From the NCBI GenBank assembly GCA_964527325.1, contig CAZGNU010000056.1:1-9516 (forward strand): DNA of 9,516 nt. Reading direction: 5' to 3'. The translations under genes and the position numbers were made by a program. Shown here in pieces: positions 1-7,295 of this stretch. Every line of letters begins with the position of its first letter. Position 1 is the first letter of the stretch. Source of the stretch: UBA6164 sp964527325. GTDB taxonomy: Bacteria > Patescibacteriota > Gracilibacteria > BD1-5 > UBA6164. The notes beneath the pieces were generated by a model, which saw only the letters and a program-made list of their open reading frames with translations, had not been told where the DNA came from and ran no database searches.

Positions 1-42
1 TTTGAAATTGCAGAACAGAATGCATTTGGGTTACATTCTTAG
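1..42 (+). CDS. Possible C-terminal end of an upstream gene (partial)
   Basis: Frame 1 reads 13 sense codons, ending EIAEQNAFGLHS, and then a TAG stop at 40-42. The codons are ordinary for this genome, and the next gene runs in the opposite direction, so this could be the tail of a convergent + strand gene. The fragment is too short to recognise and an open frame of this length can arise by chance. The identity is unknown. Confidence 0.3.
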   Translation, partial: FEIAEQNAFGLHS

Positions 43-171
43 ATTGCACAATACGGTATTTAGTTATTTTTCTCTCGTTTAATACGTTATTAATAATAAC
101 ATTTTATATAAATTTGTGCAAATTTTTTGTTTAAAAAAATAGAAAAATAAACTTTGTTTAATTTATATCCT
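43..171. other. AT-rich convergent intergenic stretch
   Basis: No gene is visible. It holds a short palindrome (GTTATTAATAATAAC, 88-102) and an inverted repeat with 7-base arms AAATTTG/CAAATTT (110-125). The latter lies about 45 bases past the end of the (-) strand ATPase gene and might help end its transcript, but the stem has almost no GC and no clear T-tract follows, so a terminator call is not supported. Confidence 0.3.
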
Positions 172-1425
172 TTATAATTCATTTAAATACAATCCTAATA
201 AACTATTAGGAATAAATACAACTTTTTTATCTTTTATAAATTTTGCTTTAAAAAATGAATTAGTTGTAACAATATATTTTGTTATTTTTGAATCATAATC
301 CTCTCAAAAACTTACAAAAATCTTAGGTATAGATTTTTTATTTCAAGATTTAATTTCTATTGGAATAAAATTTTCATATCATTCATAAATAAAATCTATT
401 TCACTCTTTGATAATTTTTTATAAATTTTAATTTCATCAGTATTAAATTGTTTATTTTTTTGTAACTCATTAAATGCAAAATTTTCAACAATCTTTCAGT
501 TATTTTCTCTAAAATTAAATGATTTTTCTAAAAAATTAATAACTCATACATCTGAAAAATATATTTTTGGTAAACTAGAATACTCTTTTGATTTATCCTG
601 AAAATATGGATATGATCTAGAAATAAACATAGTTTTTTCTAAAATATTAAGATATTTATTTATATATCTTACTTTTATTCATAAAAAATCTCATATCGCT
701 TCTTTTTTAACCAAATTTCATATTTGAGAATAAATATATGAGAAAAACTTTTTAAAGTCTATTAATTCTTTTTTACTTAAAAAGAAAGATATATCTCTAT
801 CTAAATATCTAGAAACTATTTTTTCTAATTCTTCTATTTTTTCTTCTTTTGTTCTAGAAGTAACAACTGCTGGATATCAACCAAAATTTAAATATTCTTT
901 ATAATATGGTTCTATAGATTTTATTATAGTTTTGGATAAATTATTTAATTTTAATGTATTTATTTTTAATCATTTATAATCAATAAATTCTAAAAAATCA
1001 AAACTATAAATAAATATTTCTTTTCATCTTCATACTAATGTTCATTTATTATCATCTGAATAAGTCCATAATCATGATCAAGTTACAATTATTTTTAATT
1101 TAATAGTTTTATCGTCGTATAAAGATTTTAATATTTTTTCTCAATATTTTACAAATTGAAATTCATCAATAAAAAAATATCATTTTTTATAAAAATCAAC
1201 TCATAGATTTAAAGTAAAATAATTAATAAAATCATTTTTACTATTAAACTCTATGTTATAAAAATCATCTTCAAATGAATATAAATACTTGTTTCATTCT
1301 AATTCATCGTAAAGCATTTCAAGTATAGTTGTTTTTCATACTTGTCTTGTTCATAATAACAATATAAGCTTTTCTTTTTTTAGAGATTTATATATTTTAT
1401 CTAAATATTTAGTTCTTCTATACAT
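172..1425 (-). CDS. DUF4143-type AAA ATPase (AAA_14 family), full length
   Basis: The protein is 417 aa and reads through only if UGA is Gly. Visible landmarks: Walker A GTRQVGKTT at residues 25-33, whose two glycines are both UGA codons; Walker B FFIDEFQ with D87 and E88; a sensor-like VTGSG near 114-118; the family motif GGYPAVV near 182-188; KIYFSDVGV near 290-300; and a C-terminal PD-(D/E)XK-like core, EIDF with D344 followed by IEIK with E357 and K359. This is the typical order of the widespread AAA_14 plus DUF4143 proteins. Their biological role is poorly known; they often behave as accessory genes, and a nuclease or defence-like role is only a guess. The ATG at 1423-1425 is chosen because it gives the usual short N-terminus (MYRRTKYL) before the P-loop. 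No Shine-Dalgarno sequence is seen. The stop is TAA. It has its own likely promoter and so appears monocistronic. Confidence 0.9.
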
Positions 1426-1457
1426 AAAATTAATATATTAAAAAATTATACTATTAT

Positions 1458-1485
1458 AGTATAAATATTTTTAGATTAATTGCAA
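1458..1485 (-). promoter_or_regulatory. Likely promoter of the ATPase gene
   Basis: On the (-) strand a TTGCAA -35 box (1480-1485) is followed, after 16 bases, by a TATACT -10 box (1458-1463). The expected start of transcription is near 1451, giving a leader of about 25 bases before the ATG at 1425. The match is good, but AT-rich DNA yields chance matches. Confidence 0.45.
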
Positions 1486-1490
1486 TTTTT

Positions 1491-1535
1491 AGTACCAAAA
1501 ACTTTAAAAAGTGTAGAGTTTTGGTACTTTTTTTG
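1491..1535 (+). terminator. Terminator-like hairpin pointing in the + direction
   Basis: A perfect 10-bp stem AGTACCAAAA / TTTTGGTACT (1491-1500 with 1519-1528) is followed on the + strand by seven T (1528-1534). The 18-base loop contains a second small inverted repeat, ACTTT/AAAGT. On the (-) strand the stem is followed by AAAAATTGC, so it lacks the U-tract needed to end the trpS transcript, although both flanking genes are on the (-) strand. It may end an unseen short + strand RNA, or act as a hairpin at the 3' end of trpS mRNA. Confidence 0.5.
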
Positions 1536-1557
1536 ATTTTATAATAATATAAATATT

Positions 1558-2526
1558 CTACAATCCTATAATCTTCATCATCCCATCATACTTTTTATTA
1601 GCCACCCCGTTAGCTTTTTTATTTCACTCCTCAAGTTTTTTTTCTATTATATGAAAATTGTTTTCTAGATATTCTCTTTTTTCTCTGAAAGGTTTTAAAT
1701 ATTCATGAAGAATTTCAAATAATTCTAACTTTGCATGACCATATCAGTAATTTCATGCTAAATATTTTTGTTTTATTTCTTCTTGTTTTTCTTTAGTAGC
1801 AAATAATTTTATCAACGAAAATACATTACAAGTTTCTGGATCTTTTGGTTCTTCTAAGCCTTTAGTATCTGTTTTGATAGACATTATTTTTTTCTTTAGA
1901 GTTTTTTCATTCTCAAAAACTTTTATATCATTATCATACGATTTACTCATTTTTCTACCATCAAGTCATGGAATTAACATAATATCTTCACTAAAATGAA
2001 TTTTCGGTAATTTGAAAAAATCTGTTTTATAAGTTTTATTAAAATTACCTGCTATATCACGAGCAAATTCTATGTGTTGAGTTTGATCTTTTCAAAGTGG
2101 AACTATGTCATAATCATAAGAAATAATATCAGCAGCCATCAAAATTGGATAATTGAAAGTAGCCATATTTATTTCACTATTTTTATTTTGAGAATCTTTA
2201 AAGCTATGAGCCCTAAGCATTAAACTGTATGGAGTAACTGAGTTTAATACCCAACTTATATCATTTATTTTTTCTATTTTTGATTGTTCATAAATAGTCA
2301 CAGGAAAATCATCTGGTATAAGTGCAAAATAATCAAGAAGCATTTCTCTTTTATTTTTCTTCAACATCTCAGCATCATGCACTGTAGTAAGAGAATGCCA
2401 ATCAGCTAAAAAGATATAAGCATCCTTCCCTTTTGCATAATCCAAGAAATTTTTTAATCCTCACAAAAAATTTCATATATGCATACCTCCTCCCGTAGCC
2501 TTCATTCATGTTAATACTTTTTTCAT
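1558..2526 (-). CDS. trpS: Tryptophanyl-tRNA synthetase
   Basis: This class I synthetase charges tRNA-Trp with tryptophan in the cytoplasm. The protein is 322 aa with UGA read as Gly, the usual length for bacterial TrpRS. Landmarks: the HIGH-like signature HIGN at 16-19 after a Gly-rich turn (GGG 12-14); the GKDQ motif at 145-148 followed by QHIEFARDIA; an exact KMSKS loop at 192-196 preceded by PGLDGR; and the C-terminal GYGHAK. The Gly of HIGN, the Gly of GKDQ and several others are UGA. The start is uncertain: M-K-K-V-L-T-G at 2526 matches the usual TrpRS N-terminus, ATG at 2535 adds MIN, and an in-frame ATG at 2571 would translate through the hairpin repeat. The stop is TAG. It lies 47 bases after the AI-2E gene on the same strand and is probably co-transcribed with it. 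Confidence 0.95.
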
Positions 2527-2545
2527 ATTTATCATTATTAATTTG

Positions 2546-2575
2546 TAGGGGCACCCCCTTGTGGGTGCCATTTTT
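2546..2575. repeat. GC-rich hairpin repeat at the trpS start
   Basis: The stem GGCACCC / GGGTGCC (2550-2556 with 2563-2569) has a six-base loop and follows GTAGG. In the + direction it runs into a T-rich stretch, which is partly made of the lysine codons ending the AI-2E gene. It stands out in GC against its surroundings and has the look of the short dispersed palindromes (GTAGGGGCACCC type) found in many bacterial genomes. On the (-) strand it would form a hairpin in the mRNA just ahead of trpS. Whether it is mobile, regulatory or a terminator cannot be told from this copy. Confidence 0.6.
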
Positions 2576-3725
2576 ATTTTTTTATTTTTTTCACTTCCTT
2601 CTTATTCTTCTTTAAAACCTTATCAATATCTCTTAACAATCATACTATAAAATAAAATAAACTTATTCATATAAGTAATCATGCCATTCAGAAAAAGTGT
2701 TCTGAGATTATTAATATTATAAATGTTAAACTCACTGGGATTTCAAGAAACTTTGATAGTATTTTTGGGTTTAAATAATATGCTTCAACAGCATGTACCA
2801 TAGCTATTAAAAGAACTATTTCTATTAGTATTGAATATCATCATATCATAGAGTAACCAATAATAAGAATTGGTATACTTGAAATAAAGACACCTAAAAC
2901 TGGGATAAATCAAGCTATGAATACAATTAATCAAAGAGTTAAAATATATGGAAAAGAAGTGCCATGAATTAATCATATAATTATTAATCATATAACTGTT
3001 AATACAGAGTTTGCAAATGCTATCATTGTTTGAGCCTTGAATATAAGACCAAAAGATTTTACTATTTTTTCAAAAATTATTTTATACTCCTTATAAAAGA
3101 ATCCAAAATTTGATTTTTTTATTTTTAATAAATATTTTCACAAAGTATGTCTATCAAGCAAAATTACAAAACTTAAAATAATTGACACAAGTACCTGTAA
3201 TACTATAAATGAAGCTGATTTTAGGTTTTTGATAATTCATACCATATTCATAATATCCTGACTAGATACGATTTCACTAATAGACCCTCCTATTTCAGCA
3301 TTAAAATTTTTAATTTCTACTAGTTTTCAAGTAACTATTCTAATAGGTTCAGATAAAAAAGGCAGATTTTTTGGTAATTCTGAAAGTTCGTTTACTAGTT
3401 TTGGAAGTAAATCTGAAACAGCAATAACTATTGCTCATATAAAAATAATATAAAGAGAAACAATCAAAACATTTATAGGAATAATTTTCTTTATTATTTT
3501 TCTAGTTTTTTTCTTATTAATAAATTTATCAATCACAAAATCTATTTTTTCTTTTAGATATTCAGATAAAGTGAAAAATAGGTATGCAAATATAAATGTC
3601 AACAAAAATAGTACTAAAAATTCACTTAATATATATATAAGTGATATTAAAAGAAAATATGCACTAAACTTATAAATAAATTTTTTAGTGAATAATAGGT
3701 CTACGAAGTGTTTTATTTTTGTCAT
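2574..3725 (-). CDS. AI-2E/PerM-family membrane transporter
   Basis: An integral membrane protein of 383 aa when UGA is Gly, the usual size of the AI-2E family (formerly UPF0118/DUF20). Hydrophobic segments are near residues 20-51 (two spans), 81-103, 171-190, 226-252, 262-300, 300-318 and 327-367, with a soluble stretch at about 104-165. The C-terminal half carries family-like features: FIPVLGVFISSIPI near 272-285 and HAVEAYYLNPKILSKFLEIPVSL near 312-334. The protein ends in a lysine-rich tail. Family members export varied small molecules or ions (sodium/proton antiport and AI-2 export have been reported); the substrate here cannot be inferred. The start at 3725 (MTKIKHF) gives a short cytoplasmic lead before the first span. 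The stop is TAA. It is probably first in a transcription unit with trpS. No clear promoter box is visible upstream. Confidence 0.88.
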
Positions 3726-3758
3726 AAGATATTGTAATAAATAATGTCTAATAATTTG

Positions 3759-3805
3759 AATCCCTCCCCCCTGCGGGTACTCCCTTTGGAAAAGGGAGAA
3801 ATTAA
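3759..3805. repeat. Short GC-rich palindromic repeat, copy 1
   Basis: The pattern is AATCCCTCCCCC, then CTGCGGGTAC, then a TCCCTTT/AAAGGGA hairpin, then GAAATTAA. The same element occurs at 7250-7295 and 8728-8773 in the same orientation with only a few differences. This copy lies between the divergent AI-2E and antitoxin genes and is not translated. Confidence 0.8.
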
Positions 3806-3851
3806 ATATATAATTATAATAAGACTTTTTATTATTTTGTAAAAAATAAAT

Positions 3852-3879
3852 TTGTATTTAGATTCTATATTTATATAAT
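3852..3879 (+). promoter_or_regulatory. Likely promoter of the toxin-antitoxin operon
   Basis: A TTGTAT -35 box (3852-3857) and a consensus TATAAT -10 box (3874-3879) are separated by 16 bases. Transcription would begin near 3886, about 25 bases ahead of the antitoxin ATG at 3912. AT-rich inverted stretches around the -10 could hold an operator for the antitoxin, as ribbon-helix-helix antitoxins usually repress their own operon, but no clear palindrome is defined. Confidence 0.5.
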
Positions 3880-3911
3880 ATATTGGTATTTTATAAAGTA
3901 ATTATATATTT

Positions 3912-4142
3912 ATGAACCATACTATAACTACCTCTTTGAATGATAAATTATTTAATTTCGTGAATTCTGAGGCAAAAGCTAAAAATATAACAAAAAAGTC
4001 AATTATTGAGAAATGACTTATGTATTACAGAAAATATGAAATGGAGTCAAAAATAAAGACTGGATTAAAATCTAGAAAAAAAGAATATAAAAAAATTAAT
4101 TCTGATTTTAGTTGTGCTCAATTTAATTCAATAAAAGACTAA
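3912..4142 (+). CDS. Ribbon-helix-helix antitoxin of a MazF-type TA pair
   Basis: A small basic protein of 76 aa. The first 45 residues fit a ribbon-helix-helix DNA-binding fold: a short beta strand (TITTSL, 4-9), a helix (about 10-25), a turn (NITKKS, 25-30) and a second helix (IIEKGLMYYRKYEMES, about 31-46). One glycine in helix B is a UGA codon, so the standard code would truncate the protein at residue 34. The polar, lysine-rich C-terminal part (47-76) is suited to wrapping the toxin. Its stop TAA lies two bases before the toxin ATG, the tight arrangement usual in type II TA operons. The identity rests mainly on size, fold and position next to MazF, since the sequence itself is divergent. 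It would neutralise the toxin and repress the operon. Confidence 0.75.
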
Positions 4143-4144
4143 GT

Positions 4145-4498
4145 ATGAAAATTCATAAATATGATATTTTAAAAATAGATTTAAATCCAAGAAAATGACA
4201 TACTCAGGCTTGAGTTAGACCATGTGTTGTAATTCAAAGTAATATTTTTAATAAATACTCTAGCACTATTTTGGTGGTACCATTAACTTCTGTAAAAAAA
4301 AACATATTTCCTAGTGAATTTTGGATAAAAAAATCAAAGACTAATTGATTAAACAAGGATTCTAGATTTCTCTGAAGTCAAATCATCACAATAGATAAGG
4401 ATTTTATTGTTTGAGAGTTTTGAAAATTAGAAAAAAAGTATTATTCTCAATTATCAGAAGCAATAAATATTTCTCTTGATTTAAGTAATGAATATTAG
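4145..4498 (+). CDS. MazF/PemK-family endoribonuclease toxin
   Basis: A protein of 117 aa, the normal MazF length. It carries the family pattern in order: KYDILKIDLNP (5-15), KGHTQAGVRPCVVIQS (17-32), ILVVPLTS (42-49), a GLNKDSRFLGSQIITIDKD stretch (68-86) and a helical C-terminus (LSEAINISLDL). R25 and T48 match the numbering of the catalytic Arg and Thr of Bacillus subtilis MazF. All six glycines are UGA codons, so the gene is intact only under table 25. MazF toxins cut mRNA at short sequence motifs and stop growth until the antitoxin is restored. The start follows the antitoxin stop by two bases, so the pair is almost certainly one mRNA. The stop is TAG, followed by a strong terminator. 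Confidence 0.92.
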
Positions 4499-4503
4499 AA
4501 AAC

Positions 4504-4538
4504 AAAAAAACTACTTTTTCAAGTAGTTTTTTTGTTTT
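4504..4538. terminator. Bidirectional terminator between convergent genes
   Basis: The arms AAAAAAACTACTT (4504-4516) and AAGTAGTTTTTTT (4521-4533) form a perfect 13-bp stem with a TTTC loop. A T-tract follows on both strands. It lies six bases after the mazF stop and five bases after the stop of the large (-) strand gene, so it can end both transcripts. Confidence 0.85.
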
Positions 4539-7165
4539 TAAGTATTTTTTGGATAATATACATATCATGTAAATCAAGATTTTGTACTTCATCATGGTCT
4601 TTTTTTTGGAGCTCATCAGTAATAGTATCAATCAGGAGTTACAACTTCTACATGTCAATATAAATTCCTTACTTTATTTCAAAATCATTTATTGTAAACA
4701 AGTATTCATCAAGGTTTAGCTTCATTAGGATTAGAAATTTTATATTTAACAAAGTTTGGATTTTCATCAAGAAAATAACTCCATTTATATCAATCTCTTC
4801 ACGAAGTTGGTAATCATGAAATTCACATAGCCAATAAAGCTTCTCAAACATTTGCTCAACAACTAGCTCATCATCTATATCTAGGATATCATTCTGTTTT
4901 TATAAAATTTGCAAACTTTGTAGCTCATTTAAGTGTATCTTCATACGTTTTTTCTAATTTTGCTAGTTTTATTTGTTCACGTCTTTTTAGTTTTGCTTTG
5001 TATAAATCAGACATTGCTTTTTTAGGTTTTTTCACTTGAATCTTTTTCTTAGCAACAACATATTTTTTCTGAATTTCTGGAAGTTTTTCTTCTATAATTG
5101 GTTCCTCGATCACCAATTCTTTTCATGTCACTGCAGCAGTTACTATCTTTTCTACATCAGCTCTTATAGAATTATCTACTGAAGCTAACATTTTTACAAT
5201 TTTTGCTGGTATTTCTTTTAATTTTTGTTTAAAAAATTTACCTAATTGAGCATCTAACTCTTTTTTTGTTAATTTTTTTTGTATAGATAAATCATAAATA
5301 TCATTATTAATTTGTTTTTTTAAATCATTAGATATTAATATTCTCATATCTTCTAATGAAACTGATGGTGGTAAATTTTCTGAAATTATATAACTATTTA
5401 TAGCTAAAACTATATCTCTTTTTTTATTAATAAAAGCTTTATCTATTTCTTTTACAGCATCATCATAGCTTATTACTATATACTTGTCTTTTAATTCTGT
5501 TGTAGATTTTAATAAATTAACAACCAATTTTTGAAACTTATTTACCTTAACTTTTGGTTCTTTTTTAACTTTTGATTCTTTTGAGACTCTAGGTTCTTTT
5601 TTAACTTTTGGTTCTTTTGAGGCTCTAGGTTCTTTTTTAACTTTTGGTTCTATTCATAATCTAGGTTGTTTTTNNNNNNNNNNTTTAATATATTTTTTTA
5701 ATAATCTATCAAGTTTTTTTACTGATTTAATAATCATATTATAATCATCAAAACCATTATCAGGTATTTTATACAATTGTATATCTCTTGAAATAATACC
5801 CATTTGATTATCTATACCTAAAGCACCAAAAGTAGATGTAATTACCGCTAAAGGTTCACTAGGATTTAAAAATTCAAGTAATTTATTTCTAGACTGTCTT
5901 TTCTTATTATATTTTTTTACAGCTAATTCTTGTTGTTCATCATATATATCATCATAAGGTTTTTTCATTTGTTTCAATAATCCATATAACTTTTCAAAAT
6001 CTTTATCAATTGTATCTTTTATTTCAGGCATTATAGGCTTTTTCTCTGATTGTTCTTCAGCAAATTGTAGATTACTATCTACATTTTCTGTAGGATTAAA
6101 ATATTTTTTTATTGCAAAAAAAGTATCCTTTCAAGGTTTTCAATCTACTCAATCTTTACCAATATCTATTCATTGAAGTTTTAAATATAATTGAATTAAT
6201 GCTACCGCTTCTAATGATCAATTAAAAGAATTAGCACCTAATGATTCTCTTAATGTATTTACATCAGGAATATTTTTTAAATTTTCTAAGGCATTTTTTG
6301 CATTAAAGATTATCTCTGTATTATTTACAATTTTTACAATTCATGCTTTTTTCATACTGGAAACAATACTTTCTCTTTTTTTAGATCAAGCAGTTAAATT
6401 TCAAATATGTATATCTCTTTCTAATGTTGAAGTCATATAATTTTCCTCATACTCAGAAAAATCTCATGATAGTTTTATCAAATCATTTTTATTTATACCT
6501 ACTGATTCACCAAAAACATTATCTAAAAGACCTTTTCTTTTTGTTTGAGGTTTATCTTTTACTATTTTTGGAGATTCCTTTTCTTGTATATCTTTTACTA
6601 TTTTTGAAGATTCCTTTTCTTGTATATCTTTTACTATTTTTAATTCTTCTATTGTATCTGATCACAATTTTTCTACATTTTGTATATATTCATCCTCTAT
6701 TTTTTGTTGTTTAGTATTATTACCTAAATTTTTATCTATCAAAGAAACTATTTTATTATCTATTGGCACATAAAAAATTATTTTTTCTTTTCTTTTTATT
6801 CTAACATAACCTTCTTCAAATGTTAATATATCATATGGATTTATTTCAACTCTTTTATCTTTTGTTTCTTCTTTAAGATTACTTAAAACCTTCATATAAA
6901 AATTTTTATAATCTTCTCAAGGCTCTAGTCATAATTTTCTAGCTAAATCATGTATTTTATGACCATAATCATTTTCTGTTTCAAGTTCAACTGAAAATTT
7001 ATTCAATTGAGTTTTTTCACGTTTTTCATTATTTCAATAATCATAATTATCAGGTGAAACTAACCTAATTTTTCAAGAATATGAATATCATGATCAATAT
7101 CAATCGGTATGATATAAACATATAATATTTGAAAAAGTATTTTTAAGTTGTTTTAAAATATGCAT
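4538..7165 (-). CDS. Large repeat-bearing protein with a PG-binding-like segment and a C-terminal CHAP/NlpC-like hydrolase
   Basis: About 875 aa with UGA as Gly; the exact length is uncertain because a 10-N gap (residues 495-498 as given) lies inside. Visible parts: an N-terminal region of unknown fold (1-170); two near-identical 12-residue repeats KIVKDIQEKES (176-199); a peptidoglycan-binding-like segment at 318-356 (AVALIQLYLKLQG, then DGVDGKPGKDTFFAIKKYF, like the DG.fG..T..A...f pattern of PG_binding_1); a lysine-rich KEP tandem repeat (506-540); a charged, probably helical stretch (545-750); and a C-terminal domain with candidate nucleophile C769 in SCGANVGEAL, a PGGILVY turn, and candidate catalytic H838 in GHVEVVTPDG. 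The Cys...PG...GHV order is typical of CHAP and NlpC/P60 amidases, which cut peptidoglycan. No convincing signal peptide or membrane span is seen at the N-terminus (MHILKQLKNTFS); an in-frame TAA at 7175-7177 excludes a longer start. It could be a cell-wall remodelling enzyme, a secreted attachment or host-attack factor, or a phage-derived lysin. Confidence 0.72.
5547..5672 (-). repeat. 36-base tandem repeat coding for a KEP-rich linker
   Basis: Three full 36-base units (5565-5600, 5601-5636, 5637-5672) and a half unit (5547-5564) give repeats of the form KEPKVKKEPRAS. They lie in frame in the large hydrolase gene and encode a positively charged, proline-spaced linker of the kind seen in wall- or DNA-contacting spacers. 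The third unit is the most diverged (it reads GIEPK, KQPRL) and runs into the N gap. Confidence 0.88.
5674..5683. other. Assembly gap of 10 N
   Basis: Ten undetermined bases lie directly beside the KEP tandem repeat. The frame on either side is the same if the gap is taken literally as 10 bases, but a run of exactly 10 N is often a placeholder, so the true number of repeat units and the length of the protein are unknown. Confidence 0.97.
6555..6640 (-). repeat. Second 36-base tandem duplication in the hydrolase gene
   Basis: Units 6555-6590 and 6591-6626 differ at one base only, and a partial third unit follows (6627-6640). They encode KIVKDIQEKES(P/S) at residues 176-199 of the large protein. 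The near identity points to a recent duplication or ongoing copy-number change. The unit length equals that of the KEP repeat elsewhere in the gene, but the sequences are unrelated. Confidence 0.88.
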
Positions 7166-7204
7166 AATAAAAAATTAGTAAAGATTTATATTCTTACTAA
7201 TTTT
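7165..7204 (-). terminator. Terminator or attenuator hairpin abutting the hydrolase start codon
   Basis: Perfect 11-bp arms AAAATTAGTAA (7171-7181) and TTACTAATTTT (7194-7204) enclose a 12-base loop. On the (-) strand the stem runs into TTTTTT and then ATT ATG, the hydrolase start. It could be the rnr terminator placed right against the next gene, or a leader structure that controls reading into the hydrolase gene. The stem is AT-rich, which weakens the terminator reading. Confidence 0.55.
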
Positions 7205-7249
7205 ATCATATATAGGAAATGTATGCAAATATCTGTGTACTAATATTCT

Positions 7250-7295
7250 AACCCATCCCCCTTCGGGTACTTCCCTTGGAAAGGGAAGAAAATTA
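7250..7295. repeat. Short GC-rich palindromic repeat, copy 2, at the rnr stop
   Basis: It reads ACCCATCCCC, CTTCGGGTAC, then a TTCCCTT/AAGGGAA hairpin and GAAAATTAA. It is the same element as at 3759-3805 and 8728-8773. Its AATTAA edge includes the TTA that is the UAA stop of rnr on the (-) strand (7293-7295), so the element begins at the very end of that gene. Confidence 0.78.

Noticed and set aside
110..125. AAATTTG/CAAATTT inverted repeat as the ATPase terminator
   Set aside because: The two-base loop and single G-C pair per arm make a poor hairpin, and no T-tract follows on the (-) strand.
172..1425. UGA read as tryptophan (Mycoplasma-type code 4)
   Set aside because: Trp would replace both P-loop glycines and other invariant glycines, and UGG is used separately for Trp (for example in LWTYSD of the ATPase and EFW of the toxin).
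1558..2526. trpS as a frameshifted or nonsense-broken pseudogene
   Set aside because: All breaks are UGA in the same frame at conserved glycines, so recoding explains them and the gene is intact.
2785..2991. A 68-codon (-) strand frame within the AI-2E gene
   Set aside because: It is in another frame of a gene with clear family motifs and has no family-like content of its own.
5547..5672. CRISPR array, because of 36-base regular repeats
   Set aside because: The units are directly adjacent without spacers and encode an in-frame KEP linker.
6424..6714. A hydrophobic 96-codon frame on the + strand
   Set aside because: It is the antisense of the lysine- and glutamate-rich repeat region of the large hydrolase gene, which makes a false Leu/Phe-rich protein.
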